Positions 34,186 to 43,852 of a stretch of DNA of 64,000 nucleotides are shown here, one piece after another; within the stretch, counting starts at the first letter, position 1, and each line of letters opens with the position of its first letter. The notes beneath the pieces are model-generated. The model worked only from the letters and a program-made list of their open reading frames with translations, searched no databases and was not told the DNA's origin. Location of the stretch: positions 109,274 to 173,273 of the forward strand of contig ONNV01000006.1 of assembly GCA_900319225.1 (NCBI GenBank). Reading direction: 5' to 3'. The stretch is from an uncultured Prevotellaceae bacterium (GTDB lineage Bacteria; Bacteroidota; Bacteroidia; Bacteroidales; Bacteroidaceae). The translations under genes were made by a program, and so were the position numbers.

Positions 34186-36477
34186 TTATCCGCGCAGTAT
34201 CTTTGCAGCCTCAACCATATTACGCAGTGATGACTCCGTCTCGGCCCAGCCGCGGGTCTTGAGTCCGCAGTCAGGGTTTACCCACAGCTGCTCCGGGCTG
34301 ATTACCTGAGCGGCCTTACGCAGCAGCAGCACCATCTCATCTACTGACGGTACACGGGGCGAATGGATATCATATACGCCCGGGCCTATCTCATTGGGAT
34401 ACTTGAACTCTGCGAATGCTCCCAGCAGGTTCATCTGGCTGCGTGCGCACTCTATGGTTATGACATCGGCATCCATAGCGGCTATATGCTGTATGATGTC
34501 ATTGAACTGGCTGTAGCACATGTGCGTATGTATCTGGGTGCTGTCCTTTACTCCCGATGCCGATATACGGAATGCCTCTACCGCCTTGTCCAGATACTCA
34601 TCACGGTCAGCCTTTCGCAGCGGAAGTCCTTCACGTATGGCAGGCTCATCTATCTGGATGACCTTTATTCCGGCCTTCTCCAGGTCAACCACCTCATCAC
34701 GAATGGCAAGGGCAATCTGCTTCATGGTTACGGCACGGGGCTGGTCATTACGTACAAAACTCCACTGCAGAATGGTAACAGGGCCGGTAAGCATACCCTT
34801 TACAGGTTTGTCGGTAAGGCTCTGGGCATATGTGATCCAGTCAACGGTCATAGGTTTGGGGCGTGATACGTCTCCGTATATAACCGGCGGCTTTACGCAA
34901 CGGCTGCCGTAACTCTGTACCCATCCGTTCTGGGTGAATGCAAAACCGCTCAGCTGCTCGCCAAAATACTCCACCATGTCATTACGCTCGGCCTCACCGT
35001 GTACCAGAACGTCAAGTCCTATCTCCTCCTGCTTGCGTATGGTTCTCTCAATCTCGCCCTTAAGGAGATCGGTGTACTGATCCTTTGTCAGCTCACCCTT
35101 CTTGTACTTACTGCGCCATGAACGGACCTCAGTTGTCTGGGGGAATGAACCGATCGTGGTTGTGGGGAACAGAGGCAGATAGAGCTCACGGTGCTGCTCC
35201 ACGATACGCTCACGGAACGGCCTGTTACGCTTGGCAAAATCTGGTGTAACCTCTGCCACACGCCTCTTTACATCCTCATTGTTGGTAAGTTCAGAGTTGC
35301 GGCGGTCATCGATATCGGCCACATTACTCTGCAGGGCAGCCTTGGCAAAATAATCAGGCTTGCCACCGGCCAGATTGGCCAGATTGGCCACCTCGGTCAC
35401 TTTCTGGCGTGCAAAAGCAAGCCAGCGCTTTACCTGGGCGGGCAGGCTCTGCTCATTATGCTCATTCTCCAGGTCAAACGGAGAGTGCAACAGCGAGCAG
35501 CTTGTGGAAATCAGGATTCGGTCATCGCCTAAGACGTCCTTGACCTTATTGATAATATCAAGTGACTGGCGGAAATCATTCTTCCATATGTTACGGCCAT
35601 CTACCACACCCAGGCTCAGTGATGCGGTCCTGGGCAGGAACCTTACCACATCCTTCCAGCTCTGCGGCGCGCGTACCAGGTCTATGTGCAGTATGGCCGG
35701 GTTCAGTTCGGCAGCCAGGCTTGCGTTATCGGCCAGACCGTCAAAATAGGTGGTGAGCACAACCTTAAGCTTTACGCTCTCATTGATACGGGCAAATGCC
35801 TTGCGGTATGCATCCTTGATATCGTCAGTAATATCAGTATTGAGGAAAGGCTCATCAATCTGCACGTACTCGGCACCCAGCTGCTCAAGCTGCTTGAGGA
35901 TATCGATATATGCAGGCAACAGTCTGTCTAGCAGTTCTATTCTATTAAAGCCGCTCTCCTTCTCCTTACCCAGAAGCAGATAGGTGACAGGGCCAATCAG
36001 CACCGGCTTTGTCTTTATGCCCAGCGCAAGAGCCTCACTGAAATCGGCAGCAGCCTTGTTGTATGTGAGCGTGAACTGCTGGTCATGGGTAAATTCAGGT
36101 ACGATATAGTGGTAATTGGTGTCAAACCATTTGGTCATCTCCATTGCCGTCACGTCAATGCCATCCTTCTGATAGCCGTGAGCCATGGCAAAATAGAGTT
36201 CAAGCCTGTCATCCTTAAGCGTATTGTAACGTTCAGGGATTGCACCAAGAGAGAGAGTAAGATCCAGTGTCTGGTCATAGAGTGAGAAGTCATTGCTGGG
36301 AATGAGGTCAATACCTGCCTCTTTCTGCAATTGCCAGTTGCTCTTACGTATCTGAGCCGCTACCGCGAGCAGCTCATCTTTTGTAGTCTTACCGGCCCAG
36401 TAAGCCTCCTCGGCTTTCTTGAGTTCACGGCCGGCACCCACGCGGGGGTATCCTAATATGTTTGTTCTGATTGACAT
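34186..36477 (-). CDS. metE: Cobalamin-independent methionine synthase
   Basis: The start MSIRTNILGYPRVGAGRELK at 36477 gives 763 residues, the usual MetE length; upstream codons to 36660 are non-homologous and overlap the divergent lrp gene. Zinc and substrate residues are visible: IHTHMCYSQF (His and Cys ligands) and NPDCGLKTRGW (Cys ligand), with VLVHGEAERNDMVEYFGE in the C-terminal barrel. It transfers a methyl group from 5-methyltetrahydropteroyl-glutamate to homocysteine. The -7 box at 36531 implies a leader of about 50 nt, too short for a SAM or B12 riboswitch. The divergent Lrp-type gene is a likely regulator. Confidence 0.97.
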   Translation of the reverse strand: MSIRTNILGYPRVGAGRELKKAEEAYWAGKTTKDELLAVAAQIRKSNWQLQKEAGIDLIPSNDFSLYDQTLDLTLSLGAIPERYNTLKDDRLELYFAMAHGYQKDGIDVTAMEMTKWFDTNYHYIVPEFTHDQQFTLTYNKAAADFSEALALGIKTKPVLIGPVTYLLLGKEKESGFNRIELLDRLLPAYIDILKQLEQLGAEYVQIDEPFLNTDITDDIKDAYRKAFARINESVKLKVVLTTYFDGLADNASLAAELNPAILHIDLVRAPQSWKDVVRFLPRTASLSLGVVDGRNIWKNDFRQSLDIINKVKDVLGDDRILISTSCSLLHSPFDLENEHNEQSLPAQVKRWLAFARQKVTEVANLANLAGGKPDYFAKAALQSNVADIDDRRNSELTNNEDVKRRVAEVTPDFAKRNRPFRERIVEQHRELYLPLFPTTTIGSFPQTTEVRSWRSKYKKGELTKDQYTDLLKGEIERTIRKQEEIGLDVLVHGEAERNDMVEYFGEQLSGFAFTQNGWVQSYGSRCVKPPVIYGDVSRPKPMTVDWITYAQSLTDKPVKGMLTGPVTILQWSFVRNDQPRAVTMKQIALAIRDEVVDLEKAGIKVIQIDEPAIREGLPLRKADRDEYLDKAVEAFRISASGVKDSTQIHTHMCYSQFNDIIQHIAAMDADVITIECARSQMNLLGAFAEFKYPNEIGPGVYDIHSPRVPSVDEMVLLLRKAAQVISPEQLWVNPDCGLKTRGWAETESSLRNMVEAAKILRG

Positions 36478-36530
36478 AATCCAAGTCTTTAAATCCGTAA
36501 TCAGTTTGTTTTCTTTTTGCAATTGCGGCG

Positions 36531-36538
36531 CAAAGATA
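36531..36538 (-). promoter_or_regulatory. Bacteroidales -7 element for metE
   Basis: TATCTTTG on the minus strand, 53 bp upstream of the metE start. Confidence 0.55.
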
Positions 36539-36653
36539 TGCCACAGAATAATATCATAAAAATATTTTGGAGAATTCGGGAAAATATACTTGTTTTGCAG
36601 CTGATAGCCACAAAATATAGGAATAATATTCTGCAATTTACAATAACACAGAA

Positions 36654-37127
36654 ATGGCAAACGGTGGTAAACTGGACACTACAGACATACGCATACTGCG
36701 TGAGCTGCAAAAGAACTCCCAACTCACGGTCAAGGAGCTGGCCGAGAAGGTACATCTTTCACCCTCTCCCACATTTGAGCGTCAGAAACGTCTGGAACGT
36801 GAGGGTTACATAACCCGATATATGGCTGTGGTCGATGCACAGAAAGCCGGTAACGGCATCATGGTGCTCTGCAACATACGTCTTAAGCAGCACTCGGAGG
36901 AGATGATTCAGCAGTTCATTGATGCCGTTCAGGATATAGATGAGATAACCGAGTGTTTCAACACCAGCGGCGACTATGATTTCATGATAAAGGTATACGC
37001 GCGCGACATGCAGGCATACCAGCAGTTCATGCAGCATACCTTGGGTTCAATAAGCTGTCTGGGTAGTCTGCACAGCGTTTTCGTTATGGCCGAGACCAAG
37101 AACACTCACGGCGTAGCCATTCCGTAA
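36654..37127 (+). CDS. Lrp/AsnC family transcriptional regulator
   Basis: The 157-residue protein has an N-terminal helix-turn-helix (DIRILRELQKNSQLTVKELAEKVHLSPSPTFERQKRLE) and a C-terminal RAM/AsnC ligand domain (ITECFNTSGDYDFMIKVYARDMQAY), both typical of Lrp. It is divergent from metE with 176 bp between the start codons, which suggests it controls metE in response to an amino acid such as methionine; this is inference. Its TAA stop lies inside the left edge of a 54-bp perfect palindrome. Confidence 0.93.
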   Translation: MANGGKLDTTDIRILRELQKNSQLTVKELAEKVHLSPSPTFERQKRLEREGYITRYMAVVDAQKAGNGIMVLCNIRLKQHSEEMIQQFIDAVQDIDEITECFNTSGDYDFMIKVYARDMQAYQQFMQHTLGSISCLGSLHSVFVMAETKNTHGVAIP

Positions 37128-37177
37128 CGCAAAGGGGACGGTTCTGTTCGCGAACAGAACCGTCCCCTTTGCGTTAC
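37124..37177. repeat. REP-like 54-bp perfect palindrome, GGGGACGGTTC type
   Basis: GTAACGCAAAGGGGACGG then TTCTGTTCG, followed by the exact complement. It includes the lrp stop codon TAA and is followed by a second short CCTTTGCGTTACC copy. Confidence 0.93.
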
Positions 37178-37191
37178 CCTTTGCGTTACCT

Positions 37192-38373
37192 TTAATTTGC
37201 AAGCTTGTAAATAGCTTCCATATCATCAGGGCCAAGTACCTTGAACTGTCCCTGTGATACCTTATAATCCTGACTGCACTTACGCACCATCTCCTTTATT
37301 TCATCATCGGTAGCCTTGCGTCCTATCAGTTCAGGAATGTTTATGGGCATACCTATTGAATGGTAGAAGCGCTCCATGGCCTCGATACCGCGCATAGCTG
37401 TTCCCTCAGGATCAGTAAAGTCATTCTCCACGCCCATCACGTTCACTGCAAAACGCACAAAACGGCTTACGTCACATTTGTATACGTAACGCGCCCAACT
37501 GGGCCATACCGCAGCCAGACCTGCACCGTGGGTAACGTCAAACATACCGCTCAGCTCATGCTCCAGCTGGTGTGTAGCCCAGTCACCTATACGGCCGCAA
37601 CCGGTCAGGTCATTATGGGCAATACTGCCGCCCCACATAATCTGTGCGCGGTAACGGTAGTTCTCAGGATCCTTTAGGACCTCAGGCACACACTCCATCA
37701 TGGTACGCAGCAGAGCCTCGGCCACTGCATCGGTCAGGTTCATGTCACAGTCATGTGAGAAATAGCGCTCCATGGTGTGCATCATTATATCGGTCACACC
37801 TGCGGCCGTCTGATACGGGGGCAGCGTGTAGGTGCGTTCCGGGTTCATGATGGCAAATTTGGGGCGGCTTATGTTGTTGGAGTAGCCAATCTTTACGTCA
37901 CCGTCCTCATTGGTGATGACGCTAGACTCACTCATCTCACTGCCCGCAGCGGGAATGGTCAAGACCGATGCCACCGGGAGGCAGGTCTTGGGGGTATACT
38001 TGCGCATATAGACATCCCACACCTCACCGTCATAGGGTACGCCGTATGCGATTGCCTTTGATGAGTCAATCACACTGCCGCCGCCCACAGCAAGGATAAA
38101 GTCAACCTTCTCCTTACGGCACAGCTCTATACCCTCATGTACCTTGGAGAGCCTGGGGTTGGGCACTACGCCACCCAGCATTACATACTCAATCCCGCCT
38201 TCACGGAGCAGACGCTCCACCTTTTCCAGAAGGCCGGACTTGATGGCACTCTTGCCACCATAATGAACCAGCACCTTGCTGCCGCCGTACTTGCGTACCA
38301 GCTCAGCCAGCTGCTCCTCGGAATCCTTTCCGAACACCACCTCAGTCGGTGCGTAATAATTAAAATCTACCAT
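37192..38373 (-). CDS. Iron-containing alcohol dehydrogenase (YqhD/BDH-like)
   Basis: The 393-residue protein has the group III ADH motifs AVGGGSVIDSSKAIAYG (nucleotide-binding) and, for the metal, GVTDIMMHTMERYFSHDC and HQLEHELSGMFDVTHGAGLA (Asp and three His). It resembles NAD(P)H-dependent butanol dehydrogenase and YqhD. It probably reduces aldehydes to alcohols; the true substrate is unknown. It is a single gene, convergent with lrp across the REP palindrome; the type I restriction gene cluster starts (reading from its end) 47 bp upstream. Confidence 0.92.
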   Translation of the reverse strand: MVDFNYYAPTEVVFGKDSEEQLAELVRKYGGSKVLVHYGGKSAIKSGLLEKVERLLREGGIEYVMLGGVVPNPRLSKVHEGIELCRKEKVDFILAVGGGSVIDSSKAIAYGVPYDGEVWDVYMRKYTPKTCLPVASVLTIPAAGSEMSESSVITNEDGDVKIGYSNNISRPKFAIMNPERTYTLPPYQTAAGVTDIMMHTMERYFSHDCDMNLTDAVAEALLRTMMECVPEVLKDPENYRYRAQIMWGGSIAHNDLTGCGRIGDWATHQLEHELSGMFDVTHGAGLAAVWPSWARYVYKCDVSRFVRFAVNVMGVENDFTDPEGTAMRGIEAMERFYHSIGMPINIPELIGRKATDDEIKEMVRKCSQDYKVSQGQFKVLGPDDMEAIYKLAN

Positions 38374-38420
38374 AGTCTTAAATGTATTTAGTTAGCAATC
38401 GTTGGCTATCGACAAACGAA

Positions 38421-41400
38421 TTACAGTTGTCCACCTACACCTTTGAACTTCTCCACAAAACTAGCAATCAATTGGAAAACTCTATGCTTCTTTGTCAGAT
38501 AAAGAGGATTCAACGGACTCATCTTGGGCAAAATATTATTGAAGTCCGTTCCATTCTCACTTACATATTCACGCTTAAGAGAACTAGCGATAAAACGCTT
38601 AGCATTTTCTTCATTAAGTTTCTCCTCCGATATTAACTCTGCAGCTTCTTTCTTTTGCTTTGCTTGAGCATATTCAAAGAAAGATTCAATAATGCTCACT
38701 TTATCTTTAATAGTATCTAAATCCGTTTCATTGATGAAATCCACTATAAGACTCTCTTTCGCTCTATTACCCACACTGGCGCGAATCACCCTGCGAATAT
38801 CCTCTACCAAAGCCATCTTATCCGTTGATTTCTTGTTGTGTTCAAATATCAATTCAAGGATATAATCCAGATTTATTTCCTGTGATTTAAGCAAATCCAC
38901 CTCAAAAACGATATCATCCCAATCAATTGCAGACTTCTCAACATCCTTGCCCTCTCTTTCATGCCTCAACCAGTCACGGATATCGTTATAAGTCGATTTA
39001 TAATCCTGAATCTTACGATCATCCAACAAATCAACCTTTTTCAAATCTTGGATATCTGTATCAGTAAGGAAGAATTTATTCTTAAACTCTTCAACACTCT
39101 TTTCATCATTACAATCAATCTGCTTGAAGGCTCTCAGATGAGTGAATTCATCATAATTCTGCAAGACGTTTTCAACACGAAGGTATTCACCGAATAACCT
39201 TACAAATTCTTTTTTATCCTTTTCCGTTTCTATCTCATCTGGATTTGGGAATTTTTCATTCAATTCTTTAACGACATCGACATAACCCCTACAAGCCTCA
39301 CCCGTTGCAGTATCTTTGAAACCTTCCAGATAATCTTTGTAACTACGCTCAAGAACCACATTTCTGGTATTACTGTCACCGAACAATGTAATTGCTTCAA
39401 TAGTATCTTTCTCAAGATCTCTGAAAGTCACAATATTACCAAAAGTCTTTGTGGCGTCATATATTCTATTTGTACGAGAGAATGCCTGTATCAAACCATG
39501 ATAACGCAAGTTCTTGTCAACAAACAAAGTGTTTAGAGTTGGTGCATCAAAGCCAGTAAGAAACATGCCCACTACTATGATAAGATCAACCTCTTTGTTC
39601 TTGACCCTTTTTGCCAAATCACGATAATAGTTTTGAAAGCCCTTACTGTCAACGCCAAAACTAGTCTTGAACAGTTCATTATAGTCATTAATGGCTTTTG
39701 TCAGAAACTCTTTGGCACTACTATCCATTGCAGTGGGTTCAAAACTCTCATCTATGATTTCACCTATTGCAGTTTGTTCCTCATTCGCCGCAAAAGAGAA
39801 AATGGTAGCTATCCTTAAAGGTTTCTCAGTATCTTTCTGAAGACGATTCAATTCCTCATAATAGCATTTGGCTGCATCAACACTATTTACAGCAAACATT
39901 GCATTAAAACCCCTATTAAAGCCAATGCCTCTATGAGTCTTAACATTGTAGTTATCTAGAATATATTGAGATATCTCACTAATTCTAGCCGGATGGAGCA
40001 ATGCTTTCTTATTTTCTGATGCGCTCAGTTTCTTTTCATCCCGCTCCGACTCCATTTTACGGAACTTAGGTCTTACATCATTATAATCAACCTTAAACTT
40101 TAGGACCTTCTCATCACGAATAGCATCAGTGATTACGTATGAATGTAACTCTCTTCCAAATACGCTGCCTGTTGTCTCAGCACCCAACGCATTTTCCGGG
40201 AAAATAGGTGTTCCTGTGAAACCAAATTGATAATATTTCTTGAACTTTTTCTTCAAGTTCATCTGTGCCTCACCAAACTGAGATCTATGAGCCTCATCAA
40301 AAATAAAAACCACATGCTTCTGATAAATAGGAAGATCGTTCTCACTTTTCATCAGATTATTCAATTTTTGAATCGTAGTGACAATAATCTTATTGTCATC
40401 TTTCTCAATATTTCGCTTCAAGCCTGCGGTACTCTCAGAACCATTTACGCTATCAGGTGAAAAACGTTGATATTCCTTCATAGTCTGGTAATCCAGATCT
40501 TTGCGATCCACCACAAAGAATACCTTGTCAATAAAGTCCAAACCTGTTGCAAGGCGAGCCGTTTTAAAACTGGTTAAAGTCTTACCTGATCCCGTCGTGT
40601 GCCATATATACCCTCCACCATCTGGCGTTGACCACTGCTTTGATAGATAAGAACTCTTTATCTTCCATAGTATGCGTTCTGTAGCAGCTATTTGATACGG
40701 TCTCATTATCAGCAAAGTATTGCTTGTATCAAACACAGAATATGTAAGGATGATATTGAGTAAAGTATTCTTCTGGAAGAAAGTTGCGGTAAAATCCTTC
40801 AGGTCTTTGATAAGGCTATTATCAGCTTTGGCCCAATTCATTGTGAAGTCAAAACTGTTCTTATTCCTTTCTACTGTGTTTGCAAAATAACGGCTATCCG
40901 TTCCGTTAGAAATGACAAACAGTTGAATGTATTTGTATAAGGAGCCGGCAGAATTAAAACTTTCTTTACTATACCGATGAACCTGATTAAAAGCCTCACG
41001 TATGGCGACACCTCGTTTTTTCAATTCAACCTGCACCATCGGTAAACCATTGACCAGTATGGTGACATCATAACGGTTTAACTGTTCCCCTTCTTGGGTT
41101 ATTTGCCGGACTACTTGAACCTTATTCCTGGCAAGATCCTTCTTGTCTACCAGATATATATTCTTTATATGACCATCATCAAAAACAAAGTCATAAATAT
41201 AGTCATCCTGTATTTTCCTTGTTTTCTCAACAAGAGTATCACCTGGCTTATCCAAATATTCATCCTGATAACGATGCCATTCATCGTCCGTAAAAACAAC
41301 ATCATTAAGAGTTTGCAACTGAATTCTTACATTAGCCAGTAGCTCATCAGACGTAGAAAGATCTGGCAGATATTCATATCCCTGATTACACAAATCCTCA

Positions 41401-41528
41401 ATAAACTCACGTTCCAATGATGCTTCTGTCTGATAAGCAACAGGAGATTCATTAATGGTATAGTACTTGTCATATTTATCAAGTACTATAAAGTTGTTGG
41501 ATTCCGCTATCGTGTTATACTGAGCCAT
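38421..41528 (-). CDS. hsdR: Type I restriction enzyme R subunit (type IC, EcoR124I-like)
   Basis: The 1035-residue protein opens [15 protein letters not shown], as in the type IC subunit of EcoR124I, and has nearly the same length. The nuclease site is D154...E168-x-K170 (DVTILVNG / VQVELKK), with the spacing of EcoR124I Asp151/Glu165/Lys167. The translocase motor has [15 protein letters not shown] (Walker A), [12 protein letters not shown] (DEAH box) and later helicase motifs ([27 protein letters not shown]). It moves DNA and cuts it at a distance from unmethylated sites. The gene overlaps the end of prrC by 14 bp. Composition is AT-rich. Confidence 0.97.
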   Translation of the reverse strand: MAQYNTIAESNNFIVLDKYDKYYTINESPVAYQTEASLEREFIEDLCNQGYEYLPDLSTSDELLANVRIQLQTLNDVVFTDDEWHRYQDEYLDKPGDTLVEKTRKIQDDYIYDFVFDDGHIKNIYLVDKKDLARNKVQVVRQITQEGEQLNRYDVTILVNGLPMVQVELKKRGVAIREAFNQVHRYSKESFNSAGSLYKYIQLFVISNGTDSRYFANTVERNKNSFDFTMNWAKADNSLIKDLKDFTATFFQKNTLLNIILTYSVFDTSNTLLIMRPYQIAATERILWKIKSSYLSKQWSTPDGGGYIWHTTGSGKTLTSFKTARLATGLDFIDKVFFVVDRKDLDYQTMKEYQRFSPDSVNGSESTAGLKRNIEKDDNKIIVTTIQKLNNLMKSENDLPIYQKHVVFIFDEAHRSQFGEAQMNLKKKFKKYYQFGFTGTPIFPENALGAETTGSVFGRELHSYVITDAIRDEKVLKFKVDYNDVRPKFRKMESERDEKKLSASENKKALLHPARISEISQYILDNYNVKTHRGIGFNRGFNAMFAVNSVDAAKCYYEELNRLQKDTEKPLRIATIFSFAANEEQTAIGEIIDESFEPTAMDSSAKEFLTKAINDYNELFKTSFGVDSKGFQNYYRDLAKRVKNKEVDLIIVVGMFLTGFDAPTLNTLFVDKNLRYHGLIQAFSRTNRIYDATKTFGNIVTFRDLEKDTIEAITLFGDSNTRNVVLERSYKDYLEGFKDTATGEACRGYVDVVKELNEKFPNPDEIETEKDKKEFVRLFGEYLRVENVLQNYDEFTHLRAFKQIDCNDEKSVEEFKNKFFLTDTDIQDLKKVDLLDDRKIQDYKSTYNDIRDWLRHEREGKDVEKSAIDWDDIVFEVDLLKSQEINLDYILELIFEHNKKSTDKMALVEDIRRVIRASVGNRAKESLIVDFINETDLDTIKDKVSIIESFFEYAQAKQKKEAAELISEEKLNEENAKRFIASSLKREYVSENGTDFNNILPKMSPLNPLYLTKKHRVFQLIASFVEKFKGVGGQL

Positions 41529-42717
41529 TATCGTTCACTTCGTTAGTTGGTTCTTCCTTGAAATGATATTTTTCTTTGATTTCTTTTACAAGAAAACTTA
41601 ATACCCTTTTGTCATTATCATCAATAAATGAAATCTCTTCGCCCGAATGCTTTCCGTGACTACATAAATTTATAATTCGGTTATAATATGCCTCTTGTGA
41701 GTCATTCGGCAACAAATCCTTCCATTTTGAATACCCCAAAAAGGTTGATGCTTTCTCTAATATTTGACGTAAGAAATTATAATGATATTTCTTTATCTCA
41801 CCATCTTGTATTGCTTTTTCTAATTCCGTCAAAAGATAAAGATGATATGAAAAAGGAGAATCTTCTGTTTGTACTAACAAATTATATGTACCGTCGTCCA
41901 ATTTTTCTAAACGATTCTTTACAGAGTGCTTAGGTTTATATCCATATCTTTTATCTGGATTATTAAACTCGTTGTATAAAACATTATAAAATAATGGATT
42001 ATGTGTAGTAATTATGTATTTCAAATCTGATTGACTTGATTTAATCAGTTCTGCAATATTAACAGCCAATTCAATCAAATGATTCTCATCCAATGAACTA
42101 ACAGGGTCATCAATAAAAACATACTTCAATTCATCAAACTGATTAGTTCCTCTCTCTTCTGTTTCCGGTATATTCAATGTTTCGACTACTTGTTCAAGCA
42201 GACTATAAAACACACACCATATCAAACAACTCTCTTCTCCTTTTGAAATCTTAATATTTGTCTCTATTGTTTCATTTCCTCCACTAATGAAAAACAATAT
42301 CTCGGAATAGGCTGGAACAACTATATCACGACCATTTTCATCCTTAGCAGTGTACTCTTGATTAAAAACGGGAGTTAGCTTATCACTTGTATAATGCTGA
42401 AAATGAGTTACTATATTTCTCTCTTGCCCTTGTTCCTTAAGAACCCAATCTGTAAAACTATTGGGACGTATTATTAATTTTCTGTTCGTATCCTCATCCA
42501 AGTCATTATCCCAATAAAACAAATCTTCAGTATATGCATTGTAATACAGAACTTTTGTCTTTTCTTCAGCATCTTCACCTCCATTCTTAGGTGCAATAAG
42601 TTCCTTAAACTCACGCGAAAGACGAGTTTTCCCAACACCATTAAAGGCATAAATCAACTGAACCTTTTTATCGGTATTCTTAAGCGTTTGAGCAATTTCT
42701 TTTAATGATAGTCCCAT
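41515..42717 (-). CDS. prrC: PrrC anticodon nuclease (restriction-linked tRNA ribonuclease)
   Basis: The ATG at 42717 gives 400 residues (E. coli PrrC about 396); a GTG at 42726 is less likely. The N-terminal ATPase has [14 protein letters not shown] (Walker A, 24-37), [16 protein letters not shown] (58-73), the SKGEES signature (158-163), [10 protein letters not shown] (Walker B, 201-210) and TTHNP. The C-terminal part has Arg317-x3-Glu321 in [15 protein letters not shown] and His354 in NLCSHGKH. This matches in order and spacing the Arg320/Glu324/His356 triad known for PrrC, which cuts tRNA-Lys at the wobble base. Its place between hsdS and hsdR is that of the E. coli prr locus. It should be held silent by the intact restriction complex. 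The tRNA target here is not known. Confidence 0.85.
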   Translation of the reverse strand: MGLSLKEIAQTLKNTDKKVQLIYAFNGVGKTRLSREFKELIAPKNGGEDAEEKTKVLYYNAYTEDLFYWDNDLDEDTNRKLIIRPNSFTDWVLKEQGQERNIVTHFQHYTSDKLTPVFNQEYTAKDENGRDIVVPAYSEILFFISGGNETIETNIKISKGEESCLIWCVFYSLLEQVVETLNIPETEERGTNQFDELKYVFIDDPVSSLDENHLIELAVNIAELIKSSQSDLKYIITTHNPLFYNVLYNEFNNPDKRYGYKPKHSVKNRLEKLDDGTYNLLVQTEDSPFSYHLYLLTELEKAIQDGEIKKYHYNFLRQILEKASTFLGYSKWKDLLPNDSQEAYYNRIINLCSHGKHSGEEISFIDDNDKRVLSFLVKEIKEKYHFKEEPTNEVNDNGSV

Positions 42718-42718
42718 A

Positions 42719-43852
42719 TCATGCACTTAATTTATATTCTGAGAATGAAAGGAGTTTATTCCTATAATACTCATACAGTTCCTTAATCGCCATGATTTCT
42801 GCAGGTAAACCTTCAACCATATCAAATACCAACGAATCAAATTTGTCCAATAGAGTGACAATACGGTGTTGCTCAGCAAGATCAGGAACTGGGATTATTA
42901 GGTTCTCTATGGCAGTTCTTGCCAAACGTGGAACACTTGATTTTCTTACCTGAGATAATAAGTATTTTTGTTTGGTCATAATATAGTGATATATGTATCT
43001 GTTGATTACTAATTCTTTAGCATCAATAGTAACACAATCATCAGCAGCCCAAAAATCCGAGCCAGAAAAACCAATACTACCAGCAGCTCCACCAACAATA
43101 ATAAAAGTCATTCCACCCTTTCGATTGCTCGTCTCTTTATAGCCAAGAGGTGTTAAGCAATTCTGAAAGACAGGATACAATCCATGTTCTGCCAAGTTGC
43201 TCTTTACCACACGGACACCTCTTTTTATTTCCGTTATTTCACTCATTTTCATCCACGTTACGCTTCGCCTGCCCCCCCCTATTTTATTGAATGTCAATAA
43301 TTTATTTCTATAAAACTCGTATTGCTCGCGCCTCGCTTGCAGCTCCGCTTGCAGCTCCGCTGCAAGATTCTTAAAATTATCAAGTATGCAAGCAATTTCT
43401 TCCTGTACTTCTGGGTGTGGTACAGGTATTTCTATCTGAGAATATTTTGAGATCCAATGACGTGTATGATCTACAGCCTCAAACGGAATACACTCCATCG
43501 CATAATAAATATACCTAAAACAACCATTGAAACTCTTTTTTGGTCTCAACATTTTCATTGCTGAACTTTTAACTTTAAAATCAAAATCAACCCAATGAAA
43601 GGAGGTCGTAAAATCATCGAATATGATAGTCGGATTATCTTTATTAGCCTTATAAATACCTTTATTTTCATTAGTGAAGCCTAATATAAATGTTTGTCCT
43701 GCAGTAAGAACTGGTATTTTGTACCTATCATCATACTCTGTACTATTAACTATATATCGATTTGGTTGTTCATAATCCAACAAATCACCCAGCCTTTTAT
43801 ACTCCACCCCATCAGGACAGTATTTCTTTATCAATTCTTCCAGTCTACTCAT
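42719..43852 (-). CDS. hsdS: Type I restriction specificity subunit with two possible switches
   Basis: The 377-residue protein has two target-recognition domains, about 15-150 and 200-340, each followed by a conserved helix: [20 protein letters not shown] and [16 protein letters not shown]. The first helix is encoded by two perfect 12-bp repeats (AELQ units), as in EcoR124I where such a repeat sets the spacer length of the DNA site. Between the domains a G8 tract encodes GGG near residue 193. Gain or loss of one G would leave a one-domain protein; an ATG just downstream (WMKMSE) could restart the second half. It overlaps the DUF1016 gene by 4 bp and is separated from the prrC ATG by one base. 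Confidence 0.95.
   Translation of the reverse strand: MSRLEELIKKYCPDGVEYKRLGDLLDYEQPNRYIVNSTEYDDRYKIPVLTAGQTFILGFTNENKGIYKANKDNPTIIFDDFTTSFHWVDFDFKVKSSAMKMLRPKKSFNGCFRYIYYAMECIPFEAVDHTRHWISKYSQIEIPVPHPEVQEEIACILDNFKNLAAELQAELQARREQYEFYRNKLLTFNKIGGGRRSVTWMKMSEITEIKRGVRVVKSNLAEHGLYPVFQNCLTPLGYKETSNRKGGMTFIIVGGAAGSIGFSGSDFWAADDCVTIDAKELVINRYIYHYIMTKQKYLLSQVRKSSVPRLARTAIENLIIPVPDLAEQHRIVTLLDKFDSLVFDMVEGLPAEIMAIKELYEYYRNKLLSFSEYKLSA
43272..43279 (-). repeat. G8 homopolymer tract in hsdS
   Basis: Eight C on the plus strand (G in coding sense) in an AT-rich gene, at the junction between the first spacer helix and the second target-recognition domain. Confidence 0.95.
43337..43360 (-). repeat. 12-bp tandem repeat in the hsdS spacer helix
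   Basis: Two perfect copies of GCGGAGCTGCAA (coding sense), each encoding AELQ, with a third partial GCG. GC-rich against an AT-rich background. Confidence 0.95.

Noticed and set aside
36478-36653. Riboswitch upstream of metE
   Set aside because: The -7 box leaves a leader of only about 50 nt and no SAM or cobalamin aptamer motif is visible; the divergent Lrp gene is a better regulator candidate.
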